In this document: positions 54,709 through 63,999 of the stretch, piece after piece
Numbering within the stretch: position 1 is the stretch's first letter
Layout of the letters: every line of letters starts with the position of its first letter
Origin: Flavobacteriales bacterium UBA4422
GTDB lineage: Bacteria > Bacteroidota > Bacteroidia > Flavobacteriales_G > Salibacteraceae
Reading direction: 5' to 3'
NCBI GenBank assembly: GCA_002389645.1
Contig: DGQE01000018.1
Location: 124,001-188,000, forward strand
DNA length: 64,000 bases
The notes under the pieces: model-generated
What the model saw: only the letters and a program-made list of their open reading frames with translations
What the model was told of the DNA's origin: nothing
Databases searched by the model: none
Position numbers and translations under genes: made by a program

Positions 54709-55655
54709 TGATGCAACCCGATAGTAGGATTTATGTTGCTGGTCATCGCGGAATGGTGGGTTCTGCCATTGTGAGAAAACTCAAAAAGGAAGGCTACACG
54801 AATATCATTGTGCGCACTTCATCTGAACTTGACCTGCGCGATCAAACAGCCGTCAATGCATTCTTTAAAGAGCAAAAACCTGAATTTGTATTTATGTCAG
54901 CCGCCAAAGTGGGCGGCATTGTGGTAAACAATACCTATCGCGCTGATTTCATTTACGATAATGTGATGATTGAAGCGAATGTGATCAAAGCTTCGCACCA
55001 GTATAATGCCACTAAGATGCTCTTTTTAGGTTCAAGCTGCATCTATCCTAAACTTGCTCCCCAACCCCTTAAGGAAGAATATTTACTAGAAGGGTATTTA
55101 GAGCAAACTAATGAGCCATATGCCATTGCAAAGATTGCAGGTATCAAAATGGCAGAAGCATTTAGGGATCAATACGGATGCAATTTTATTTCGGCTATGC
55201 CAACCAATTTGTATGGCCCGAATGATAATTATGATCTCCAGAATTCACATGTTCTTCCTGCCTTAATGCGAAAGTTTCATTCGGCAGTGAAAGAAGGAAA
55301 ATCAGAAGTAGAAATTTGGGGAACTGGAAGTCCGAAACGTGAGTTTTTGCATGTGGATGACTTGGCAGATGCTTCTTATTATTTGATGCAGAATTACGAT
55401 GGTAGAAACTTCGTGAATGTAGGCTCAGGAAGTGATGTTTCCATTAAAGAATTGGCTCAGTTGGTAGCAAAAGTTACTGGATTCAAAGGTGAGTTGATAT
55501 TCAATACATCCAAGCCAGATGGGACACCACGTAAATTGATGGACGTAGGTCGTTTGCATCGTTTGGGCTGGAAGCATTCCATAGAACTGGAGCAGGGCGT
55601 TCGAGCCGTATACAATGAAATGAAGGATTCAGAAGTATTCAACCTTTCGGCTTAA
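54708..55655 (+). CDS. fcl: GDP-L-fucose synthase
   Basis: A 315-residue epimerase-reductase. GHRGMVGSAIVRKL at the N-terminus is the dinucleotide motif, with SSCIYPKLAPQPLKE and the catalytic YAIAKIAGIKM following. It converts the Gmd product to GDP-L-fucose. Two adjacent ATGs (54708, 54711) are possible starts; the first is coupled to gmd. It is followed after 9 bases by a wzi-like gene. Confidence 0.96.
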   Translation: MMQPDSRIYVAGHRGMVGSAIVRKLKKEGYTNIIVRTSSELDLRDQTAVNAFFKEQKPEFVFMSAAKVGGIVVNNTYRADFIYDNVMIEANVIKASHQYNATKMLFLGSSCIYPKLAPQPLKEEYLLEGYLEQTNEPYAIAKIAGIKMAEAFRDQYGCNFISAMPTNLYGPNDNYDLQNSHVLPALMRKFHSAVKEGKSEVEIWGTGSPKREFLHVDDLADASYYLMQNYDGRNFVNVGSGSDVSIKELAQLVAKVTGFKGELIFNTSKPDGTPRKLMDVGRLHRLGWKHSIELEQGVRAVYNEMKDSEVFNLSA

Positions 55656-55664
55656 CTTCGTGCA

Positions 55665-57230
55665 ATGCGCGGCATAATTGGCCTACTTATCATTTTTTCT
55701 TGTCCGTTAATAGGACAAACTCAGGTTGGGTCATCGCCTTCAAATCCGATTCATACACCACTTGTTCAGCGTCATATTGCGCAGTCTGAAGAAATTCGTC
55801 AAACCGCCTTTGCGCCCTACTTGCTTCCTATTGAACAGTTGGATAGCATTTATAATGCGGATACCAAAAATTGGAAGCGAAAAGAGCATGACTCTTGGGT
55901 GATGAAAAAGATGCGCAACGAACACCTGATTGAAGTTTCCACCAAAGATTTTGTGCTTAAAGGTGATGCTGTTTTTAACCTTGAAGCTGCGCGCCAGGCA
56001 GATGGTCAAGGCCGAAGGATGCACACCAACTCGAGAGGGTACAGTTTTACAGGAGCCATTGGAGAACGTTTTTTTTTCGCCACCACTTTTTATGAAAATC
56101 AATCCATATTCCCGAATTATATGGATAGCGTGGTTTCTGCACGAGGTGATTTTAACGATCCAGCGGACCCAGAACGTGGAAGCATTCCTGGCTATGGCAG
56201 ATGGAAACCGTTTAATACTTCTCAGAGCTACGATTACGACTATACGCTGGGTACGGGTTATATCGGAGTAGCGCTTTCAAAACAATCATTCGTGCAGTTT
56301 GGTCACGATAAGCAGTTTATAGGTTATGGTTACCGCTCGTTGTTTTTGTCTGATGCCTCTGCTCCGTATACTTTTTTGAGGCTGCACGGAAGCTTCTTCA
56401 AGAATAAATTGACATACACCACAACATGGGCGGTCCTGCAATACTTGGAGCGTGTGGCTCCTGTAAATTACAATAGCAAGGAAGCCATGTTCAGAAGGCT
56501 GGGTGCGCGATTCAGCTATCTGCATTTTCAGCCGAAACATTGGGTTGGAATTGGATTATTTGATGGTAGTACGTGGGATTGGCGCAGAAATAGCCACCCG
56601 TCCAGTATAGAGTATTACTCTCCTCATGCTTTTTTATATTCCGAAAATGGCATCCGAAATCATATTCTTGGCATGAACGCCCACATTGATCCATTGAAGT
56701 TTGCATCTTTATATGGTCAAGTAGCATTGAATACACGAAGTGGTGGAAATGGTTATCAAATCGGTTTAAAGCTGAGTCCTGCTACTGGCTTTCAAGTGCA
56801 ATTGGAATACAATGACATCAGCTCAGCATTCTACTACTCTTCAAAGGAACCTAACCTTAATTCGATTATTGTTACTGAGCCTTTTCAAGCTGGAACGTTG
56901 ACACAAGATTATTATCAGCACAACGATCAATCGCTCGGTCATCCTATTGGTACTTCAGTTCAAGAATTGCTCGTTCGTGTGAATTATCGCTTTAGAGACC
57001 TTTTTGTGAGCGGAGCATACCATTCAATGAGGAAAGGTCAGCCGACATTCTTGGCTACTGTAGATTATTTCCAATTTGAAGGTGGATACATTATCAACCC
57101 CAAATCCAATGCATCGATTGCCATTGGAAACATCAACAGAACAGAACGAAATGGAGCTTCAGCTATGCTTGATACGTATACCTACATCGCATTTAGAACA
57201 AGCTTGCTGAATCGATACTTAGATTTTTAA
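55665..57230 (+). CDS. Wzi-like capsule assembly outer-membrane protein (copy 1)
   Basis: A 521-residue protein with a signal peptide (GLLIIFSCPLIGQTQ) and a C-terminus rich in amphipathic strands ending in LDF. The segment SFVQFGHDKQFIGYGYRSLFLSD matches the Wzi-family core and is shared with the second copy downstream. Wzi in E. coli is an outer-membrane lectin that anchors capsule. Attachment or export of the polysaccharide made with this operon is inferred. Confidence 0.8.
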   Translation: MRGIIGLLIIFSCPLIGQTQVGSSPSNPIHTPLVQRHIAQSEEIRQTAFAPYLLPIEQLDSIYNADTKNWKRKEHDSWVMKKMRNEHLIEVSTKDFVLKGDAVFNLEAARQADGQGRRMHTNSRGYSFTGAIGERFFFATTFYENQSIFPNYMDSVVSARGDFNDPADPERGSIPGYGRWKPFNTSQSYDYDYTLGTGYIGVALSKQSFVQFGHDKQFIGYGYRSLFLSDASAPYTFLRLHGSFFKNKLTYTTTWAVLQYLERVAPVNYNSKEAMFRRLGARFSYLHFQPKHWVGIGLFDGSTWDWRRNSHPSSIEYYSPHAFLYSENGIRNHILGMNAHIDPLKFASLYGQVALNTRSGGNGYQIGLKLSPATGFQVQLEYNDISSAFYYSSKEPNLNSIIVTEPFQAGTLTQDYYQHNDQSLGHPIGTSVQELLVRVNYRFRDLFVSGAYHSMRKGQPTFLATVDYFQFEGGYIINPKSNASIAIGNINRTERNGASAMLDTYTYIAFRTSLLNRYLDF

Positions 57231-57232
57231 TT

Positions 57233-58324
57233 ATGATCAATATTATTCTCGCATTTATTACCGCTTTGATTGTTGCCGTATTATCTACTCCGGCACTTAT
57301 TAAGGTAGCTTATTTGAAGCGACTGGTGGATGAGCCTGGTGAAGAACGTAAACTACATTTCAGGCGAATTCCAACCATTGGTGGTATTATCATTTTTGCT
57401 GGAACACTTTTCGCTTACCTCATGTGGTATCCATTTGAAGAGATGGCTGATGTAATGGAAATGGGCCGAGCTCTCAAGGATTTTCAATACATCGGTGCGA
57501 CCATGATTATCTTATTTTTTATTGGTATTAAAGATGATATCATCGGCACCGCACCCGTGAAAAAACTTGTGGGCCATTTAATTGTAGCATTCATTTTGGT
57601 TATCATGGGCGATATCCGAATAACCGGGATGTACGGACTTTGCGGTATTGAAGAATTGCCTGAGTGGGCTAGTATATTTTTATCTATTCTCACTTATACT
57701 GCTATCGTGAATTCAATCAATTTGATTGATGGTGTCGATGGCTTAGCTAGTGGTGTAGGTATTATTGCTTCTGTAGCAATGGGCGTTTGGTTTTATTATG
57801 CAGGTGCCATTCAGCATGCGGTTTTGGCTATGGCCATGGCTGGAAGCCTTATAGGTTTCTTAGTATATAACTTTTCACCTGCTAAAATCTTTATGGGCGA
57901 TAGTGGATCTCTCACTATTGGATTGGTCCTCTCAATTTTGGCCATCAAGCTCATTGAATATCCAGTCGATGAATTGCCGAATGAACTAATTGGTGTTTCT
58001 CGCCCAGTATTTGCCATGGCAGCTTTGGTGTATCCGCTTACCGATACGCTGCGCATATTTATATATCGCATTTCTCATGGAATGTCCCCTTTTGCTGCCG
58101 ATAGAAACCACATCCATCATCGGTTGATGGATCTTGGTTTAGGTCATAGAAAAACTGTGTTGTTGATTTACGCGACTTCAATTTTTATCATTTTACTTTC
58201 TACCAGTATTCCGCTTGACCCGAGTGCTGTTATGATTATTACAGCTTTGGTTGCTTTGGTAGTGTCGCAGATTCCAGGATTGCTTGTTATGCTTAAAAAG
58301 AAGAAGGAGTTAACCAAAGCATGA
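57233..58324 (+). CDS. WecA/MraY-family undecaprenyl-phosphate glycosyl-1-phosphate transferase
   Basis: A 363-residue polytopic enzyme with about ten to eleven helices. Catalytic motifs are visible: KDDIIGTAPVKKL, NSINLIDGVDGLASG, FMGDSGSLTIG and the DRNHIHHRL histidine loop, which points to a WecA-type rather than MraY-type enzyme. It transfers a sugar-1-phosphate, probably an N-acetylhexosamine, to undecaprenyl phosphate to begin glycan synthesis. It sits between two wzi-like genes and overlaps the second by four bases. Confidence 0.9.
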   Translation: MINIILAFITALIVAVLSTPALIKVAYLKRLVDEPGEERKLHFRRIPTIGGIIIFAGTLFAYLMWYPFEEMADVMEMGRALKDFQYIGATMIILFFIGIKDDIIGTAPVKKLVGHLIVAFILVIMGDIRITGMYGLCGIEELPEWASIFLSILTYTAIVNSINLIDGVDGLASGVGIIASVAMGVWFYYAGAIQHAVLAMAMAGSLIGFLVYNFSPAKIFMGDSGSLTIGLVLSILAIKLIEYPVDELPNELIGVSRPVFAMAALVYPLTDTLRIFIYRISHGMSPFAADRNHIHHRLMDLGLGHRKTVLLIYATSIFIILLSTSIPLDPSAVMIITALVALVVSQIPGLLVMLKKKKELTKA

Positions 58325-59916
58325 GGCTCATCTTCTCCATAGTATTCCTGTGCGTTTTAAATGCTTTAATGGCGCAAGATGGACTTGTTCCGCTAGAGTA
58401 TTTCACATCGCTAAAAACGGAAATGGCGATGAAAGATTCTGTGTTGAATGTGCATCCAGAGATGAAGCCATTCAGTTATTGGACAGTGCAAGAAAATACA
58501 TCAGCTCCAGATTCGGTGGCTTCATTTGTGCAAATGCCATTCAAGCATGCTGACGATAGTTACTTTAGGGTTTCTCCTAGGTTGAACGTTGGTCTTTTTA
58601 ATCAAGCTGGTTCTCGGCATAATAATGGTCTCACTTCGGTTGGCGGCTTCGGTCTTGGAGCAGGTTTTAAGAATAAGGTTTACCTGAATTTGGATGGTGT
58701 AGTTGGCTACACGAATCCGCCCACATACCTTCAAACAATAAACGACAGTCTCAATATTATTCCAGGCTATGGATACTTCGAACGATCAGGAAACAGACCT
58801 TCAGGCTATGATTTTACTCAATGGACTGGTGCCCTGGCATTCAAGCCATCGAAGCAATTTGAATTATTTTTAGGACGCGGAAGACACTTCATTGGAGAAG
58901 GATATCGATCGATGTTTTTGAGTGATTATACTTCGAACTACAATTACCTCAAAGCTGACGTAAATGTTTGGCGCATTAAATATATTGTGCTTTACACGCA
59001 GATGGATCAAGCGAGTAATTATCCAACTAAAACATATCCGATAGACAAGAAGTACAGCACCATGCATTATTTGAGTTTAAACGTCACCAAATGGTGGTCG
59101 ATTGGTGCGTTTGAAGCAGTTGTCTGGGAGGCGGAAGATTCAGTTGTGAATCGCAGATTTGATATCAATTATGCCAATACTCTCATATTTTTTCGCCCAG
59201 TAGAATATTCGATGGGTTCGAGTGACAATAGTCTGCTTGGGTTTAGTTCAACACTTCGCCCATTCAAAGGAGTTACACTATACGGACAAATTCTATTGGA
59301 CGAGTTTTTATTCGGAGAGTGGAGCGCGCCTTTCAGGGTGAGGTTGTTGGGTGATTCCACCCTTCAAACAGGTTATTGGGCGAACAAACAGTCGTATCAA
59401 CTGGGTGTGAAAATACTTGAGCCACTAGGCCTAAAGAATGCGTCTTTTGTGGCTGAATTTAATGCAGTAAGACCATTTACTTATGGTCATAGTAATGCTA
59501 CACAGAGCTACACAAATGCAAACCAACCATTGGCGCATCCATTGGGCTCCAACTTTATTGAATGGGTGCAAATTACCACGTGGCAACCCGGTAAATTTAA
59601 CTTCGGTTTGTTTACCACCTATTCGAGAAAAGGCTTCACCAATAGCATAGCTGTGATGGGCGATGACGTGCTAATCTCCAATACTGAGCGTGATTTAGGT
59701 CAGCGCGAATATGGCAACTTCATGTTGCAAGGCAGGCGGGTGGATGTAGCGAACATTCGGTTAAATGCGGGTTATGAGCTCGTAAGCCAATGGAATTTGC
59801 GCTTAGATGCTACTATTTATTATCGTTTAGAACGAAGTGCTGTAAAGACGAATGAAATGGTGTTTTTTGGTCTCGGATTAAGCACAGCACTTTGGAATAA
59901 TTACCTAAATCTATAG
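58321..59916 (+). CDS. Wzi-like capsule assembly outer-membrane protein (copy 2)
   Basis: A 531-residue paralogue of the gene at 55665. The signal peptide is MRLIFSIVFLCVLNALMAQ. It has the same core (LFLGRGRHFIGEGYRSMFLSD) and ends YLNL after many beta strands. It is translationally coupled to the WecA-like gene (ATGA). Two different Wzi-like proteins in one operon suggest non-redundant roles at the surface. Confidence 0.8.
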   Translation: MRLIFSIVFLCVLNALMAQDGLVPLEYFTSLKTEMAMKDSVLNVHPEMKPFSYWTVQENTSAPDSVASFVQMPFKHADDSYFRVSPRLNVGLFNQAGSRHNNGLTSVGGFGLGAGFKNKVYLNLDGVVGYTNPPTYLQTINDSLNIIPGYGYFERSGNRPSGYDFTQWTGALAFKPSKQFELFLGRGRHFIGEGYRSMFLSDYTSNYNYLKADVNVWRIKYIVLYTQMDQASNYPTKTYPIDKKYSTMHYLSLNVTKWWSIGAFEAVVWEAEDSVVNRRFDINYANTLIFFRPVEYSMGSSDNSLLGFSSTLRPFKGVTLYGQILLDEFLFGEWSAPFRVRLLGDSTLQTGYWANKQSYQLGVKILEPLGLKNASFVAEFNAVRPFTYGHSNATQSYTNANQPLAHPLGSNFIEWVQITTWQPGKFNFGLFTTYSRKGFTNSIAVMGDDVLISNTERDLGQREYGNFMLQGRRVDVANIRLNAGYELVSQWNLRLDATIYYRLERSAVKTNEMVFFGLGLSTALWNNYLNL

Positions 59917-59925
59917 TGATCAACA

Positions 59926-60942
59926 CTATTTCCCAGTAATCGGGAAGTTCTCTTTCACTGGTCGCACAAATCCAAAATACGGTGTGGAAATATCTTCTTT
60001 GGGGATTTCATTGAAAGCGCGGTAGAAGATAAAGGGAACATCATCATCAATTCCTGGAAATAAACCCGAAGCCATGTCGTGCATCGCTTTATTCTCAGCA
60101 GCCAATGCCAGAGTGTCTTTAATGTTAATGTCGCTGCGGTATTTGATCATAGTACAGATCTCGTTGTCTACACGCTGTGGCATGATTTTGAAAATCTCGG
60201 GTTGAGTTTCGATTTCGCTGATGATCAGAGGTATCGGATACATGTTTTGCGCTTGTTCGGTTAATGATTGATTGAAGGCATCCATTTCTGAGGCAATACG
60301 ATATTGCCAATTGCTTTCGGCTGGCGTCATACATGTGTTGGATAGCACCATTCTGTTGATGGCAGGAATAAGGTGCCCATTAAATTGCTCTTTTTCTGCA
60401 ATACGGAAAAGCTCAGGAGCTGTGAATCCGCTTATGGTGTGTCTTCCAAATTGCAGAGTGTTGAGTTTCCACTCACCTTGATCTTTTATGAAGAATGTGC
60501 TCACTAAATACCTATCGCCATCGCGTTTTGGAACAAGGATAGACACAAACGATTCCTTTGAATGACTATGGTATTGAATGATGTAATCATTGTCGGCATT
60601 ATTTCCAGAAATTAAGGTCACGTCATTATCTGCAAGCGGTTTAATGGTGTGGTATTCATCCATTGCCTGAAAGCTTTTTGACTTTATAATGCTGCTTGTT
60701 TGTTCTAAAAATGGAGTTATATTTTCGCTTACTGATGCGCGCAAGTCTTCTGTCATCAGGCTAGTGAGTTTTTTTTCGTCTTTATTTTTCAGCGCATCAA
60801 TCACAGTAGCATTAAGCTTGGTGACAATATTCTTCACATCCGGATCAATCATGTCGTTACGCAATGTGCCTTCATGTTGTCGAGCACAACCAACAATTAA
60901 AAAAACGAGAATGGTAACTGGGATGTATCGAAATAAGGGCAT
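59926..60942 (-). CDS. Uncharacterised lipoprotein, possible NTF2-like N-terminal domain
   Basis: I do not recognise this gene. From the ATG at 60942 (another lies at 60960) it encodes about 338 residues with a lipobox signal (VTILVFLIVGC). The first half has VIDALKNKDEKKLTSLMTED and GEWKLNTLQFG, reminiscent of NTF2/DUF3887-like folds. The second half (NRMVLSNTCMTP, FKIMPQRVDNEICTMIKY) has no recognised similarity. It follows the tolC-like gene and may belong to that export operon. Confidence 0.65.
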   Translation of the reverse strand: MPLFRYIPVTILVFLIVGCARQHEGTLRNDMIDPDVKNIVTKLNATVIDALKNKDEKKLTSLMTEDLRASVSENITPFLEQTSSIIKSKSFQAMDEYHTIKPLADNDVTLISGNNADNDYIIQYHSHSKESFVSILVPKRDGDRYLVSTFFIKDQGEWKLNTLQFGRHTISGFTAPELFRIAEKEQFNGHLIPAINRMVLSNTCMTPAESNWQYRIASEMDAFNQSLTEQAQNMYPIPLIISEIETQPEIFKIMPQRVDNEICTMIKYRSDINIKDTLALAAENKAMHDMASGLFPGIDDDVPFIFYRAFNEIPKEDISTPYFGFVRPVKENFPITGK

Positions 60943-60974
60943 TGAAATTGTATTTAGCATCAACAGTAACCTGC

Positions 60975-62405
60975 CTACTGATTAATGAGTTTCAGGTAAT
61001 ACGATTCTTGATTGGCTGTTTGGATCACTTTGAATGCGGAACTCGTTTGTTTTGCTCGCGTTTCATAGAGTTTTGATTGAGCGTCAAACAGTTTATTCTC
61101 TCGAGAGTTTAAAAGAAAAACACTGCTTTCGCCTATTGCGAATTTGGTTTTTTCAGACTCCAATAGGGTAGAGTAATTTTGAGTCATTTGGGTGTAAAGA
61201 GCTGCTTGTTGGGCATTGGTTTCAAATGCGAATACTTGCTCGTTTAGCTTGTTTCGAAGCGAAAGTTGCTTAACATCCAAATCCAATGTTTTCTCCAACC
61301 TTTTAATGTTCACTGCTAATAGTTTGGCTCTTTCTTTTCTCAGTAGTAAAGGATATTTAATGCCTACGCCAAACATACGGTCATTGATGCCTATTGCTTG
61401 TAGGTCAGCATTCGCAATGCCAGGACTCAAAGAACTATACTTTAAATCCAGTTGGGGAAGGGTGTTACTAATAGCTGTGCGCTTTTCGATACCTAAAGCC
61501 TCTATTCCAAGGCGTTTTATTTCCAATTCAGGATGCATTTCAACCAACGACTGGTCCCAAAGTAAAAAGCTGTCTTGAACTGTTCCAAAATCTTCTTCCA
61601 AGGCCGCCAATGATTCAGGCAACATGGCTTGAGCAGGCACCAACGGATTGCCCTCATCATCCCACAAAAAGTTGGATAATATTTGTTGGGCAGAAAAGAT
61701 CATATTTTGTGCTTCAAGCAATTGAAATTGCCGATTTTGTACTTGGAGAAAAGCTTCTACTGTATCGATCGCAGGACGATCGCCACCTTCAAAGACTTGC
61801 CTAACAAACTCGAACTGTTCATTGGAAATCTCGAGTGCATTCTCCTGAACAAAAAGCAGTTCAGCAGAAAGCGACCAATTCAAATAAGCCAAACTTGCTC
61901 GGTACAAAAGATTATTGATAATGACGCGCTTTTGCTCTACAGCCATGTCTACCATTAAGTCTGCTTGACGAATAGCTAGTTGTTTTTCGTTAAATAACAA
62001 CTTCGAACCCAAGGGCATCGAAATTCCTGCTTGGTATTGGCCAGAGTTGGAAGTAACCAACTCAGGGTTTACTTGTCCTCCAGTATTTTCAACGTATCCA
62101 GCAAACAACTCAACGCCTAAGGCAGTTGGTAGCGCGATTTTAAACGATTGCTTTTCGTAATAGTCTTTGTCGTCATAGGACTTGTCTCCAAAATTATAGG
62201 CGACATAAGGGTCCATTATTCCGCGTTCTAATCTTAAGTTAGCACCGCTTAAGTCAACTTGGAGGTCGGCCTGAAGCATAATCGGATGCTTGGTGACCAC
62301 TTGAGCGAGGTAGTCTTTAAAACTTAAAGTTTCTTGAGCATGCGACTGAAGAAAACAAAGAGTAATAAAGATAAGCGTAAGCTTTTTCATGAATTTCCTT
62401 GTCAT
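60975..62405 (-). CDS. TolC-family outer-membrane efflux protein
   Basis: A 476-residue protein from the ATG at 62405, which overlaps the hlyD-like stop by four bases; longer in-frame starts lie inside that gene and lack a signal. The signal peptide is MKKLTLIFITLCFLQSHAQ. Long coiled-coil helices alternate with strands as in TolC (ALGIEKRTAISNTLPQLDLKYS; QLSLRNKLNEQVFAFETNAQQAAL). It should form the outer-membrane channel of the tripartite system with the HlyD and ABC proteins upstream. Confidence 0.88.
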   Translation of the reverse strand: MTRKFMKKLTLIFITLCFLQSHAQETLSFKDYLAQVVTKHPIMLQADLQVDLSGANLRLERGIMDPYVAYNFGDKSYDDKDYYEKQSFKIALPTALGVELFAGYVENTGGQVNPELVTSNSGQYQAGISMPLGSKLLFNEKQLAIRQADLMVDMAVEQKRVIINNLLYRASLAYLNWSLSAELLFVQENALEISNEQFEFVRQVFEGGDRPAIDTVEAFLQVQNRQFQLLEAQNMIFSAQQILSNFLWDDEGNPLVPAQAMLPESLAALEEDFGTVQDSFLLWDQSLVEMHPELEIKRLGIEALGIEKRTAISNTLPQLDLKYSSLSPGIANADLQAIGINDRMFGVGIKYPLLLRKERAKLLAVNIKRLEKTLDLDVKQLSLRNKLNEQVFAFETNAQQAALYTQMTQNYSTLLESEKTKFAIGESSVFLLNSRENKLFDAQSKLYETRAKQTSSAFKVIQTANQESYYLKLINQ

Positions 62406-63751
62406 TTTTTCTCTTCGGCTTTTATCTCGCCTCCTTTGTAGAACTCTGGTGGGAAGCCATTCAATTGACGCCAGAATTCGTACCAAATTGGTACATCTTT
62501 CAATAAGGCGATTGCCTGTGCACCCGACCCCATTCTTAATTCTTTCGGCCATTCCTCTTCTTTTGGATCTGGTGCAACTAAGATGCGATACTTACCATTA
62601 GTGCTGGTAACATTATCTATGGCAAATACGCGACCAGCATAAGTTCCTACTGAAACATTTGGCCAACCAGAGAAAACCAATGATGGCCAACCATCAAAAA
62701 TGAATCGTACCGGAGCACCTTTTTCCAGTAATGGTAAATCAATCGGGCGGACATACATTTCCACTGCTAACTCGCTTATGTTGGGCACAATGCTCACAAT
62801 TGGGGCACCTTCTTTAATTGTTTCACCAATACCACTCTGCAATGCTTTTGTTATGTAACCCGACTGCGGTGCTGTGATGAAATACATTGAAGAGCGGATA
62901 GTATAGTTTGATACTTCGTTTAATGTTTTAGCTAATTTACCCTCTGCGTCAAGCATATCACTCAAGGCTGTGAACTTATTGCTCTCGCTTTTTGCTATTT
63001 TATCGTTGTAGTCTGCCTGAATGGAAGTCAATTCAATTTTTGCATTAATCAACTCATTCCGGCTTGTTAGCAGTTTATTTTCGGCTGAAACATATTTAGC
63101 CTCAGCTTCTCGATACTTCTGACGGTAGTTTTCTAAGTCAGTAAGTGACTTTAAACCTTGCTCATATAAACTTTCCTGTCTAAGATATTGTTTTTCCGCG
63201 ATGTCAAGATTGGAGGATGCCGCGATAAGATCTAAACTGTCACTTTGAACTTTAAGAACTCCCTGCCGAAGTTTGTTTTGAGCTTGCTCTTTCTTCAATT
63301 TCTGACTTTGCTTAAGTGCACCAACTTGTTGGTCTACAGCATTTATTTTTTTTATGTATGCTTCAATCCCTCCTTCCTGTGCAGCTAGTCTTTCTCTTGT
63401 TCTGGTAAGAAGGTCCGGGTCAAAATATTCATCTTTTACTTCTGATATGAATAGAATCGTATCGCCTTTCTCTACGAATTGACCTTCTTGGATGTACCAC
63501 TTTTCAATTTGACCTGCAATTACAGAATTCACCGTTTGCGGACGTTGGTCGGGCTTTAGATTCGTTACGTATCCATCTGCTTGAACGTTCTGAGTCCATG
63601 GCAAAAATGAAATAACGATGCAAAGACCAAAGAAAAGCATTAACCACCTCAGTGACTGCCTTGGGAGCTTCGATGCGTAAATTGACCCTGGGCTCTGATA
63701 CTTTTTAAGGTCAATTAAATGTCCAACACTATTAGATGAAATGTTCAGCAT
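62402..63751 (-). CDS. HlyD-family periplasmic adaptor protein
   Basis: A 449-residue membrane fusion protein. One transmembrane helix lies at about residues 36-52, then a biotinyl-lipoyl half (VIAGQIEKWYIQEGQFVEKGDTILF), a long coiled coil (about 105-285), the second lipoyl half (TAPQSGYITKALQSGIGETIKEGAPIVSI) and a beta-barrel region. It links an inner-membrane ABC transporter to TolC. It begins 5 bases after the ABC gene and overlaps tolC by four. Confidence 0.9.
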   Translation of the reverse strand: MLNISSNSVGHLIDLKKYQSPGSIYASKLPRQSLRWLMLFFGLCIVISFLPWTQNVQADGYVTNLKPDQRPQTVNSVIAGQIEKWYIQEGQFVEKGDTILFISEVKDEYFDPDLLTRTRERLAAQEGGIEAYIKKINAVDQQVGALKQSQKLKKEQAQNKLRQGVLKVQSDSLDLIAASSNLDIAEKQYLRQESLYEQGLKSLTDLENYRQKYREAEAKYVSAENKLLTSRNELINAKIELTSIQADYNDKIAKSESNKFTALSDMLDAEGKLAKTLNEVSNYTIRSSMYFITAPQSGYITKALQSGIGETIKEGAPIVSIVPNISELAVEMYVRPIDLPLLEKGAPVRFIFDGWPSLVFSGWPNVSVGTYAGRVFAIDNVTSTNGKYRILVAPDPKEEEWPKELRMGSGAQAIALLKDVPIWYEFWRQLNGFPPEFYKGGEIKAEEKK

Positions 63752-63756
63752 GAGAT

Positions 63757-63999
63757 TTAATCGTAAAAAAGTTCTTTGAGTTCAGGATTCTTGAAGATTT
63801 CTTCGGGTGTACCATTATACTCTATGGCGCCTTCATTGAGGATGATTATTCTATCGCATCGTTTGGCAATTCTTTTAGAAGCTGAACTTACAATCAGCGT
63901 CCAAGGGTGCACTTTGTCCATCATGCAATCTACAATACAGCTCTTATCATTCTTAGGCAGCACGTGCATCGATTCTTGCCATATTACAAGCGGAGGTTG
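63757..63999 (-). CDS. ABC transporter ATP-binding protein, C-terminal end, degenerate motifs
   Basis: The last 80 residues of an ABC protein whose start lies beyond the window. The usual C-terminal nucleotide-binding pattern is recognisable (RCDRIIILNEGAIEYNGTPEEIF). The Walker B region reads PPLVIWQES, with Gln where the metal-binding Asp belongs, and the switch (H-loop) region reads LIVSSASKRI, with Ser where His is expected. If the missing part is similar, the domain may be catalytically weak. It leads the export operon with HlyD and TolC. Confidence 0.75.
   Translation of the reverse strand, partial: QPPLVIWQESMHVLPKNDKSCIVDCMMDKVHPWTLIVSSASKRIAKRCDRIIILNEGAIEYNGTPEEIFKNPELKELFYD

Noticed and set aside
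60689..60985. 98-codon plus-strand frame opposite the unknown lipoprotein
   Set aside because: The reverse-strand frame has a lipoprotein signal peptide and operon spacing; the plus-strand frame has neither.
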